Origin: an uncultured Clostridia bacterium | GTDB taxonomy: Bacteria > Bacillota > Clostridia > Christensenellales > Borkfalkiaceae | Direction of reading: 5' to 3' | Length of the DNA stretch: 12,950 nucleotides | Assembly (NCBI GenBank): GCA_900557285.1 | Contig: USSJ01000009.1 | Location: 1-12,950 of the forward strand | Shown: positions 1 to 6,773 of the stretch, in pieces | How positions within the stretch are numbered: position 1 is the stretch's first letter | Layout: every line of letters begins with the position of its first letter | Translations under genes and position numbers: made by a program | Notes under the pieces: generated by a model | Database searches by the model: none | What the model saw: only the letters and a program-made list of their open reading frames with translations | Told to the model about the DNA's origin: nothing

Positions 1-2
1 GA

Positions 3-21
3 CCTGCAAATCATTTGCAGG
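3..21. other. short perfect inverted repeat at left edge
   Basis: An 8-base stem (CCTGCAAA pairing with TTTGCAGG) closes on a 3-base loop. It is followed by a GC-rich stretch and then only four T, so as a plus-strand terminator it would be weak. It may belong to a gene ending just left of the window, which cannot be seen. The following GCGCGCCGC (22-30) recurs in the terminator arm at 69-77. Confidence 0.35.
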
Positions 22-38
22 GCGCGCCGCTTTTGCGT

Positions 39-81
39 AAAAAAGGTGCCGCGGCGCGCAAAATTTTTGCGCGCCGCGGCA
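39..81 (-). terminator. intrinsic terminator of the AraC-family gene
   Basis: Positions 47-63 and 65-81 form a perfect 17-base inverted repeat around one base. The stem is very GC-rich in its outer 13 pairs and A/T in the inner four, which would open as the loop. Read on the minus strand, the hairpin begins five bases after the regulator's stop codon and is followed by CC and six T (complement of 39-44). That is the standard Rho-independent arrangement. Read on the plus strand there is no good T run. Confidence 0.85.
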
Positions 82-85
82 TTCT

Positions 86-907
86 TCAGTTTCGCGTAAG
101 GTTGAGCATCTGAGAAATTTTTCTGTATTTTCCGGGCGGCATTCCCGTCAGTTTGCGGAACTGGCGGTTGAAGTAGTTTTCGCTTTCGAAACCGCAGGCG
201 TAGGCGATCTCGCGCACGCTGCGGTTGCTTTCGAAGAGCATGGAGATGGCCATATTCAGTCTTTTTTGCAGAATGTACTGCTGGGGAGAAATTTTAAACT
301 GTTTTGTGAACAGGCTGCTGAAATAGGTCGTGCTCAGGTACATGAGTTCGCTCAGCTGTGCGTTGGTGATGGTGTTTTGGATGTTGTCGTCGATGTATTT
401 GAGGACGGGCACGAACCGCGCGGAACTGGCGTATACTTCTTCGCTGTTTTCGGGCAGAAATTTGGACAGGAGGAAGCGCAGAAGCCCTTCGCAGGCGAGC
501 CGGTCGGAGATCCCTTTCCGTTCGTCGGGCTTTTGAACGAGCTTTGTAAGCAGATCCATGATGGGTTCGTCGGTGGGCGAGGCGGGAACGATATTTTTTG
601 TCTGGAAGACGGAAAGATAGCTGGCGGTGGTGATATCCAGGTTAAAATGGATCCAGTAGTGCTTGAGGATCTGGTCGCAATGCGCATCGAACAGGGAAAA
701 AGCCGGGATGAAATAGAGATTCCCGGGGACAAGTTCGAGCTTTTTATTGTTTTCTAAAAAAATGATTGCATGTCCGCTGACGATGTAATAGATCCTGTAA
801 TAGGGGAAAAAGGCGACAAAGCGGTGCCAGGAGCTGTCCACGCTGTCACAGCCTGCTTCCATGATTTTCGGTTTCATCCCTTCGAAAGGGTTGATGTTTT
901 CGTTCAT
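86..907 (-). CDS. AraC-family transcriptional regulator
   Basis: A 273-residue protein of the usual length for two-domain AraC regulators. The N-terminal part (about residues 30-95, with YYIVSGHAIIF and ELVPGNLYFIP) looks like the cupin-type ligand-binding fold. The C-terminal 100 residues form the double helix-turn-helix: the first helices lie around TNAQLSELMYLSTTYFSSLF, and the second around VREIAYACGFESENYFNRQF followed by TGMPPGKYRK, the AraC/XylS family signature. The ATG is preceded by GAGG at a 6-base gap. It is transcribed away from the sugar-transport operon, the normal position for a local activator sensing an imported sugar. The ligand cannot be read from sequence. Family assignment is firm; the regulated target is inferred from position. 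Confidence 0.93.
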   Translation of the reverse strand: MNENINPFEGMKPKIMEAGCDSVDSSWHRFVAFFPYYRIYYIVSGHAIIFLENNKKLELVPGNLYFIPAFSLFDAHCDQILKHYWIHFNLDITTASYLSVFQTKNIVPASPTDEPIMDLLTKLVQKPDERKGISDRLACEGLLRFLLSKFLPENSEEVYASSARFVPVLKYIDDNIQNTITNAQLSELMYLSTTYFSSLFTKQFKISPQQYILQKRLNMAISMLFESNRSVREIAYACGFESENYFNRQFRKLTGMPPGKYRKISQMLNLTRN

Positions 908-942
908 TCCAAACCTCGGTCAACTGGTTTTTTATATACACT

Positions 943-972
943 ATTATATAGTATCAAAGATAGGCTTGTCAA
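943..972 (-). promoter_or_regulatory. promoter of the AraC-family gene
   Basis: On the minus strand TTGACA (complement of 967-972) and TATAAT (complement of 943-948) are separated by 18 bases, matching the vegetative sigma consensus at all 12 positions. Transcription would start near 936, giving a leader of about 28 bases. An imperfectly spaced inverted repeat, ACTAT/ATAGT at 940-952, covers the -10 box and could be an autoregulatory site. Confidence 0.8.
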
Positions 973-995
973 ATTTTTACAGAGAGCCGTTTTTC

Positions 996-1009
996 GGTTA
1001 TCGATAACG
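996..1009. promoter_or_regulatory. cre-like palindromic operator candidate
   Basis: The core GTTATCGATAAC (997-1008) is a perfect 12-base palindrome with a central CG, as in operators of LacI-family proteins. Extended to 14 bases it fits the CcpA cre pattern TGWNANCGNTNWCA except for the first and last base. It lies between the two divergent promoters, about 24 bases upstream of the regulator's -35 box. Catabolite repression by CcpA, or binding of another LacI-type protein, is inference. Confidence 0.4.
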
Positions 1010-1055
1010 CATTCTTAAATAAATGTCATAAAAAGGTATTATTTCCAGCAAAAAT

Positions 1056-1090
1056 CATAAAAAAGTTCAAGTTTTCCATAAAATAATTCA
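1056..1090 (+). promoter_or_regulatory. candidate AraC-type activator site (direct repeat, 21-base period)
   Basis: Two 14-base copies, CATAAAAAAGTTCA at 1056-1069 and CATAAAATAATTCA at 1077-1090, match at 12 of 14 positions and start exactly 21 bases apart, two helical turns. The second ends directly before the operon's -35 box. AraC/XylS proteins typically bind such in-phase direct repeats next to -35. A third partial copy, CATAAAAA, lies at 1027-1034. The link to the adjacent regulator is inferred from geometry. Confidence 0.55.
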
Positions 1091-1119
1091 TTGTTATGAA
1101 ATAGAGATGGCGTTATAAT
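1091..1119 (+). promoter_or_regulatory. operon promoter
   Basis: TTGTTA (1091-1096) and TATAAT (1114-1119) are separated by 17 bases. The -10 box is perfect and the -35 box is weaker, as expected for a promoter needing an activator. Transcription would start near 1126, and AAGGAG (1141-1146) precedes the first ATG by nine bases. Confidence 0.75.
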
Positions 1120-1155
1120 AGAGCCATAAGGAAAAGTTTAAAGGAGAAAAACTGT

Positions 1156-3006
1156 ATGAAAAAGCTGCCCGTGCTTTTGGGAGCGGTCCTGGCGTTGGTG
1201 CTGGGAGGAATTCCTTTTCTTGGTTTACAGCCGAAAGCGGAGACTGAAAATGCTTCGTTGCTGTATGGTCAGCCGACAGTGATATTGGAAGGAGAGACCG
1301 AAAGTGTTCTGGATTCGATGCAGGAGACTGCGGGAGTATCTTCCGTCAAGTTTTTGCTGGGGGTGCAGGACGGAGTACTCAGCGTGAAAGACGCTCGGGG
1401 AAATGTTCTGTGCACGCTGGAAGAGGCATATGCGAAGCTGCCGAAAGGGGCTTCGGTGATTGCGGAAGTTTCGGACGATACCGCGTTTGCCCTGTATGCG
1501 GACTTTGCAAAAGAAAAGGAGATCAAAAACCCGGGTGTGCTTTCTTCGGACATCACGGTGCTGAATGCTGCGTCTTCGGCGGTGAGCGGGGCGGATCTGT
1601 TCTATGCGCCCGCGTCGGCATCGACGACGCAGGAATGTCTTGCGGAGCTTGAGAAGGCGAACGTACTGGGGATCCAGGTTCTTGTTCTTTCGCACGCGGA
1701 CGCGAGCGTGGACAACGTGCGGTACCTGCAGGCGCGGTTCAAGAGCGTGTGGGTCGAGACGGACGGGAGCGCGGCGCAGGTTGCGGACGCGGTCGGTTCG
1801 GGAGCGTACGGGATCATTACGTCGGACGTGCAGACAGTGCGGGATCTGTTCGTGAAGATTGCGGCGGCTTCGGATACGGATGCGGAAGGCTACCCGATGG
1901 TGATCACGCGCACGCCGTTTGTGGCGGCGCACAAGGGCGATCACATGCTGTACCTGGAAAACAGCGCGGAAGCGGTGGCGGAAGCGGCAAAGATCGGGGC
2001 GACCCACGTGGAGATCGACATCCGCCTGACGAAAGACGGGCAGGTCGTGGTATTCCACAACGATCAGATTTCGTACAACGGGAAGAACGTGAACGTGAAT
2101 TTGCTGACGCTGGATGAGATCAAGTCGATCGATCTTCCGAGTGCGAACGGCTGTAAAGTACCGACGCTGGAAGAGGTGTTCGACGCGGTACTGACTTCGG
2201 GAAACGAAGATCTGGTGATGGTGATCGAGCTGAAGGGGAAGGAGGCGGATCTTGTGCCGTTGTTTGCGGCGAAAGTGCGCCAGTACGACATGGCAGACCG
2301 CATTGTGCTGATCTCGTTCTACGAGAACCAGCTGGATCTTGCGCGGGAGTATCTGCCGAACACGTCGGTATCGTTGCTGCAGTACCTGACGGACGGCGAC
2401 ACGGCGCTGACGGCGGCGAAAACGCGCGGCGCGGGCATTGATATGGCGTTCAATATCGACAGCAGCCTGAAAGGGACGAACATCCGCACCAAATACGGCA
2501 ACGGCACGACGACGAGCAGCGCGTATCTGGACGTGTTCCGTACGTTTGCGGACAGAGGGTATTCGCTGTGGATGTGGACATATGATTTGAATTCTATGAC
2601 GGAAGCGTTCCGTTACGGGGTAACGGGCATCACGACGGACGATCCGCGGTATGCTTCCGATAAAATAGAAAAATTGCAGATCGGACAGGAAATTTCCGTA
2701 GAAGCATTGCCTCAGAACGGCGAGACGATCGAGATCCCTGCACTTACATACAAGGGTGAATCGACAACCGTTCCGGCGAAAGTAATCTATTTGAATGATA
2801 AGAATACCAAAGCGGTGCTGGTGTGCCGCAGGGAAGGCGAAATCGGGCTGGTCAGCCAAAGTGTAACATTCCGTGTTGAGGGGGGCGGAAGTACGGGCGA
2901 AAGTGCAGGCGGATGCAGCAGCGTCGCTGTCTTTTCTGCGCTTGCTGTTTCCGGAGTGTTGCTTTTGGCGGGTATCCTGTTTACTGTTTGGAGGAAAGCA
3001 AATTGA
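1156..3006 (+). CDS. membrane-anchored glycerophosphodiester phosphodiesterase-family protein with duplicated, degenerate N-terminal domain
   Basis: A 616-residue surface protein. Residues 1-29 are a signal peptide. Residues about 255-500 are a GDPD TIM barrel with the family's key residues: H259 in AHKG, E286 and D288 in VEIDIRLTKDG, H301 in FHND, E358 in VIELK, W474/T475, and GITTDDP at 491-497. The family hydrolyses glycerophosphodiesters to glycerol-3-phosphate and an alcohol, including those of teichoic-type polymers; the first-motif arginine is lysine here. Residues about 35-235 resemble a second GDPD domain that has lost its catalytic residues (see findings). After residue 505 comes a beta-rich stretch, a Gly/Ser linker containing Cys, one membrane helix (about 590-612) and a short basic tail, so the enzyme should face outward. 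It is the first gene of the operon. The substrate is unknown. Confidence 0.85.
   Translation: MKKLPVLLGAVLALVLGGIPFLGLQPKAETENASLLYGQPTVILEGETESVLDSMQETAGVSSVKFLLGVQDGVLSVKDARGNVLCTLEEAYAKLPKGASVIAEVSDDTAFALYADFAKEKEIKNPGVLSSDITVLNAASSAVSGADLFYAPASASTTQECLAELEKANVLGIQVLVLSHADASVDNVRYLQARFKSVWVETDGSAAQVADAVGSGAYGIITSDVQTVRDLFVKIAAASDTDAEGYPMVITRTPFVAAHKGDHMLYLENSAEAVAEAAKIGATHVEIDIRLTKDGQVVVFHNDQISYNGKNVNVNLLTLDEIKSIDLPSANGCKVPTLEEVFDAVLTSGNEDLVMVIELKGKEADLVPLFAAKVRQYDMADRIVLISFYENQLDLAREYLPNTSVSLLQYLTDGDTALTAAKTRGAGIDMAFNIDSSLKGTNIRTKYGNGTTTSSAYLDVFRTFADRGYSLWMWTYDLNSMTEAFRYGVTGITTDDPRYASDKIEKLQIGQEISVEALPQNGETIEIPALTYKGESTTVPAKVIYLNDKNTKAVLVCRREGEIGLVSQSVTFRVEGGGSTGESAGGCSSVAVFSALAVSGVLLLAGILFTVWRKAN
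2990..3005 (+). promoter_or_regulatory. ribosome binding site fixing a TTG start
   Basis: GGAGG (2990-2994) stands eight bases before TTG at 3003. This TTG overlaps the preceding gene's TGA stop as TTGA, an arrangement typical of translational coupling. It places a clean lipoprotein signal at the protein's N terminus, which the upstream in-frame ATG at 2913 does not. Confidence 0.75.
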
Positions 3007-4310
3007 AAAAGAAACTGATTCGAATATTTGCATGTATGTTGGCCTTTGCGGCGGTATGCGTTCTCGGCGCAAGCTGTGCAAGGGAGCCGAAACCCGATGG
3101 AGGCAATAATAAAGAGCCGAACATTGCGGATTTTCCTTTTTACAATGCAGACTACATGAGTCTGCAATATGTGAAAGAAACGTATGAAAACTCGATGACA
3201 AAGCCCTATTGGCTCGGAAACGTCATCTACAACGAACTGGCGCTGCCGATTTCATACAACAACGGTGACGCCTATGCAAACCTTCTGTATACGCCTTTGG
3301 CGGTGGTTTCGGTGATGGACCAGAAACTTTCCGTAACGTATGAAGAGGGGAAAGACTATGTGGTGGACAAAGAAAACAAGCGGCTGGTGATCCCGGAAGG
3401 ATCTTCGATCGAACTTCTTTCCGAAAATGCCGAGCACGGGGTAGACATTCCGGAAGGATACGAATACAGAACCGATTCCGTGAGCAAATACACGGTCTGG
3501 GGCGGACAGCCGGGCGATGCGAGCGCGTATGTTTACACCGAGAGCAGCCTGTTCTACGGACGGTATCTTTCGATCACGTACGCATACGACATCAGCGAAC
3601 TTCCCGCGGGGTTGTTCAACACTTATGACGGGACGATGCTGATGAATTTCCGCAGCAAGCTGGCGGCGGGCGAGGATGTGAGCGTGGCGTTTATCGGTGA
3701 CAGCATCACGGACGGAAGCTCATCCACGGGGGATAACCTGCACGTGGAGCCGAACACTCCCTGCTATGCGAAACAGGTCTGTGCGGAGATCGAGAGGGTT
3801 TACGGCGTGAATGTGACGTACACGAGCGGAGCGAAGGGCGGCACGAAGAGCGAGTGGCCCCTGACCGGGGAAGGCCTGCTGAGTCTGAACCGTGTGCTGG
3901 AAGCGAAACCCGATCTGTGCGTGATCGCATACGGGATGAACGACGCGACGGCGGATCCTCCCGTTTCGGCGGTGAAGTACCAGTCGAATATTGAAAACAT
4001 TATGCTCAAAGTGCGGTCGGCGAATCCGAATTGCGACATTATTCTGGTGAATTCTTTCCCTTGCAACCCTCTGTACGAGAAGGAAGCGGGGCTGTTCGAC
4101 AATTACGGCAGGAAGCTGGAAGAGCTTTCGCAGAAATACGACGACGGCAGTGTGAAATACATCAACATGCAGACGGTAGGCAAGAATTTCCTGCAGATCA
4201 AGAGATATTGCGAAATTTCGTCGAGCAACGTCAATCACCCGAACGATTTCTTGCACCGCGTATACGCGATGAACATCATGACGGCGATCTGCGATTACAA
4301 AACGGTCTGA
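3003..4310 (+). CDS. SGNH/GDSL-family esterase-like lipoprotein
   Basis: Read from the TTG, the protein has 435 residues. KKK, a hydrophobic stretch and a lipobox-like GASC (C25) suggest membrane anchoring by lipidation. Residues about 40-210 are beta-rich and lack motifs I can name, in the position of the jelly-roll domain found in two-domain carbohydrate esterases. The SGNH domain follows: GDSITDG with nucleophile S234, a Gly-rich block around SGAKGGTKSEW, YGMND with N313, and the C-terminal block NVNHPNDFLH with H412. The usual catalytic Asp three residues before that His is N409. The family removes acetyl or other acyl groups, so deacylation of a glycan is likely but inferred. Stop-start overlap ties it to the phosphodiesterase gene. 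Confidence 0.8.
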   Translation: MKKKLIRIFACMLAFAAVCVLGASCAREPKPDGGNNKEPNIADFPFYNADYMSLQYVKETYENSMTKPYWLGNVIYNELALPISYNNGDAYANLLYTPLAVVSVMDQKLSVTYEEGKDYVVDKENKRLVIPEGSSIELLSENAEHGVDIPEGYEYRTDSVSKYTVWGGQPGDASAYVYTESSLFYGRYLSITYAYDISELPAGLFNTYDGTMLMNFRSKLAAGEDVSVAFIGDSITDGSSSTGDNLHVEPNTPCYAKQVCAEIERVYGVNVTYTSGAKGGTKSEWPLTGEGLLSLNRVLEAKPDLCVIAYGMNDATADPPVSAVKYQSNIENIMLKVRSANPNCDIILVNSFPCNPLYEKEAGLFDNYGRKLEELSQKYDDGSVKYINMQTVGKNFLQIKRYCEISSSNVNHPNDFLHRVYAMNIMTAICDYKTV

Positions 4311-4322
4311 AAACAAAAAAGG

Positions 4323-4364
4323 TTTTTACTTTCCAAGTAAAAAGTCAGTGCAGACGCACTGACT
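4323..4364. other. tandem hairpins between esterase and transporter genes
   Basis: Two adjacent hairpins lie in the 105-base gap. The first is A/T-rich (4323-4331 pairing with 4335-4343, 9 bases, loop TCC). The second pairs 4343-4351 with 4356-4364 (9 bases, loop AGAC). No T run follows on the plus strand, so they are unlikely to end transcription there. They could stabilise or mark the processed 5' end of the transporter mRNA. Read on the minus strand, the second hairpin is followed by a T run and would act as an antisense terminator. I see no convincing internal promoter in the gap. Confidence 0.55.
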
Positions 4365-4415
4365 GCCAAATTAACAGAAAATCCGCGGGAGCGGAAAAAG
4401 ATAAAGGAGAAGACA

Positions 4416-5831
4416 ATGAAAAGATTTTTGAAGGTGATCCCTTGTTTGCTCTTGGCATTGGTAATGGTGGCAGCGGCAGTCGGATGCTCGTACAAGCGTC
4501 CCGGCGACACGACCGAAGAGGTAAAATATACTATAAATTTTGATCTTCCTGCGAGCACGAAGACGACGATCAAGGTGCTGATCCCCGACGACGAATACGA
4601 GCGCAAGATCATGAACGCGCTGATCGCGGGATTCAACCAAAAGTATCCGCTGATCGAAGTGAAGATCAACACGCTGACGATCGATCGTTACAACACGGTC
4701 GTATTCCAGCAGTCGCAGGCGGGAATTCTGGCAGACATCGTTTGGACGAACTCATCCAACTTCTACTTCCTGATCAGCAACGGCATTTCGCTCAACCTGA
4801 ATCAGTTTATAGAGCAGGGTACGCAGGCGGGCGTGTTCAATTATGAAACCGATTTCAATTCGGATTTCAAAGGAATGGGTATGCTTGGTGAGAACCGTTA
4901 TGCGATCCCCCGTTCGATTGACTCGGTGGTATGCTTCTACAACAAAGAGATTTTAGAGAAAGCGGGCGCGGACATGTCTTTGGTCAGAGACGGTTGGACT
5001 TGGGACGATTTCCTGACGATCTGCGAATCTGTGCGTAATTTCTACGATACGACGAGCGATTCGGAGTACAAGAATTCGCAATTCTATCCCGTGGATGCGA
5101 ACCTGACGTGGGAATCGGTGGCATATCCGATCATCAAGAGTCTGGGCGGCGAAGTGCTGAACGAGAACGGCGAATTTGCGTTGACGAAAGAAAAGAGCGA
5201 CGAGGTTGTGGCGTTTGTGAAGGAACTCGTGGACAAGAGATATGTGGCGACCAAAAATACCAGCCAGTCGAGTTTTGAAAGCGGCACGGGCGCCTTGTAT
5301 TTCCAGTCGACGTCGATCGACAAGCTGTACAACAAGGCGTCGCTGATCAATCAGATAACCCAAAAACCCAAATTCGACGTCGTATCTTTCCCTCTGATCA
5401 ACGGGGAAAGCTCCGTGATCGGCAACGGAATTGCGGGATATGCGATGAACAAGGCGACTGCGTCGGATCAGACGAAACTGGATGCTTCGGCGGCATTCCT
5501 TGCGTACCTGATGAGCTATGACGGACAGCAGAAAGTGGCTTTGGACGGCGGACTGAACCTGCCTTCCATCCGCAGCGATCTTTCCATCGAGAATCCGGAA
5601 GCGAACTGGCACAAACAGTACAGTGCTTCTTTCAACATGGAAGCGTATTTATGGGGCTCGGAGTATAAAATGGGACTTCCGTTCCTGGCGGACACCAAGC
5701 CCGAATTTACGAGCGGGATCGTGAATGCAATGAATACGTACGTCGGCGCGTATGCTTTGCAAGAAACGGCAGATACCGCATACAACCTGTTCAAAGGGGA
5801 AGTGCAAGATGTATTCAACAGCATCGTCTGA
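4416..5831 (+). CDS. ABC sugar transporter solute-binding lipoprotein (family 1)
   Basis: A 471-residue protein. MKRF, a hydrophobic core and AAVGC (C24) form a lipoprotein signal, so it should sit on the outer face of the membrane. The mature part has the family-1 (CUT1) extracellular sugar-binding pattern: a first strand TTIKVLIPDDEYE, an amphipathic helix ending FNQKYPLIEVKI, ADIVWTNSSNFYFL, then YAIPRSIDSVVCFYNKEIL and the conserved WTWDDF (194-199). Length is normal for oligosaccharide binders. AAGGAG at 4404-4409 precedes the ATG by six bases. Two cognate permease genes follow directly, the first overlapping its 3' end. The ligand is not predictable; the neighbouring enzymes suggest an oligosaccharide released outside the cell. 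Confidence 0.92.
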   Translation: MKRFLKVIPCLLLALVMVAAAVGCSYKRPGDTTEEVKYTINFDLPASTKTTIKVLIPDDEYERKIMNALIAGFNQKYPLIEVKINTLTIDRYNTVVFQQSQAGILADIVWTNSSNFYFLISNGISLNLNQFIEQGTQAGVFNYETDFNSDFKGMGMLGENRYAIPRSIDSVVCFYNKEILEKAGADMSLVRDGWTWDDFLTICESVRNFYDTTSDSEYKNSQFYPVDANLTWESVAYPIIKSLGGEVLNENGEFALTKEKSDEVVAFVKELVDKRYVATKNTSQSSFESGTGALYFQSTSIDKLYNKASLINQITQKPKFDVVSFPLINGESSVIGNGIAGYAMNKATASDQTKLDASAAFLAYLMSYDGQQKVALDGGLNLPSIRSDLSIENPEANWHKQYSASFNMEAYLWGSEYKMGLPFLADTKPEFTSGIVNAMNTYVGAYALQETADTAYNLFKGEVQDVFNSIV

Positions 5832-6771
5832 GGCGGAAGAGAAGAAAATGACCGAGAGCGCGGCGAAAAAGCCGTCGCCGCGCTCCGGTAAGATCAAACA
5901 GATCTGGAAAGAGAACCGGGAAGGCTGGATGTTTGTGGCACCTTTGGTCATCGGTCTTGCAATCTTTACGCTTTATCCGATGGTACAGTCACTGATCTGG
6001 TCTTTCTTTAACTATACGGGCGCCATTTATTACTACCCGGTAGGATTGGGCAATTTCCGCTATATGTTTGCGACCGATCCGGTTTTCTGGAAAGTTCTCG
6101 GCAACACGGTTTTCTATGCGTTTGTCAGTGTGCCGATCGTGCTGGTATCCAGCTATTTGCTGGCGACGCTTGTAAATTTACCGTACAAGAGCGTGGGCGT
6201 GTTCCGCGTGATCTATTACCTTCCCTGCGTGATACCGGGGGTGGTATCCGGGCTTTTGTGGAAGGATATTTTTGCGACGAACGGCGTATTCAACCAGTTT
6301 CTGGGGCTGTTCGGACTGCACAGCCAGTTTTTTGAAAGCGAAAGTTCGTGGACGGCGATCAGCTCCATTTTCCTGATGAATATGTGGAGCATCGGCGGCG
6401 GCATGATCTTATGGCTTTCGGCGTTCAAGGCGATCCCCGCACAGCTTTACGAAGCGGCGAAGATCGACGGCGCGGGCAAGATCCAGCGTTTCCTGAACGT
6501 TACCATCCCGATGAGCTTCCCGATGATATTCTTCAATGTCGTGACGATGCTGATCGGAACGCTGCAATACAACGGTACGCTCACCTATGCGTACAACGGA
6601 CAAGGCTACCGCAATTCGCTGTACATGTTTGCAGTATTCATCTACAATGAAGCGTTTGTGAACAGCAAATACGGTTATGCGAGCGCGCTGTCGTGGTTCC
6701 TGCTGATCTTTATCGGTATTCTGACCGCATTCCTGTTCTTTGCCCGTTCTAAGATATACAGGGAGGACTGA
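5809..6771 (+). CDS. ABC sugar transporter permease, MalF/UgpA type
   Basis: About 320 residues with six predicted membrane helices, beginning at WMFVAPLVIGLAIFTLYPMV and ending with FLLIFIGILTAFLFF. The cytoplasmic EAA loop, EAAKIDGAG starting at residue 215, contacts the ATPase and identifies a binding-protein-dependent permease. I chose the ATG at 5809 because GGGGA stands eight bases upstream; it overlaps the binding-protein gene by 23 bases. The ATG at 5848, 16 bases past that gene's stop, would remove 13 polar residues and is a real alternative, but its ribosome site is weak. A start further upstream at 5752 is unlikely. It should form a heterodimer with the product of the next gene. 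Confidence 0.9.
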   Translation: MYSTASSEAEEKKMTESAAKKPSPRSGKIKQIWKENREGWMFVAPLVIGLAIFTLYPMVQSLIWSFFNYTGAIYYYPVGLGNFRYMFATDPVFWKVLGNTVFYAFVSVPIVLVSSYLLATLVNLPYKSVGVFRVIYYLPCVIPGVVSGLLWKDIFATNGVFNQFLGLFGLHSQFFESESSWTAISSIFLMNMWSIGGGMILWLSAFKAIPAQLYEAAKIDGAGKIQRFLNVTIPMSFPMIFFNVVTMLIGTLQYNGTLTYAYNGQGYRNSLYMFAVFIYNEAFVNSKYGYASALSWFLLIFIGILTAFLFFARSKIYRED

Positions 6772-6773
6772 CG

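Noticed and set aside
266..757. 163-codon plus-strand frame inside the regulator gene
   Set aside because: It is antisense to the AraC protein, whose helix-turn-helix motifs are unmistakable on the minus strand.
2913..3002. Upstream ATG as start of the esterase gene
   Set aside because: The extra 30 residues come from the phosphodiesterase's C-terminal coding region in another frame, and no ribosome site precedes it. The TTG at 3003 has both a ribosome site and a signal peptide.
1225..3201. 658-codon open frame on the minus strand
   Set aside because: It lies antisense to the phosphodiesterase gene, is extremely Arg/His-rich with no family motifs, and lacks a ribosome site; it reflects codon bias of the real gene.
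4323..4364. Hairpins as an operon terminator
   Set aside because: No T run follows on the plus strand and the next gene has no convincing promoter of its own, so read-through is more likely.
5752..5808. Upstream ATG as start of the first permease
   Set aside because: It would overlap the binding-protein gene by 80 bases with a Cys/Lys-rich leader and no ribosome site.
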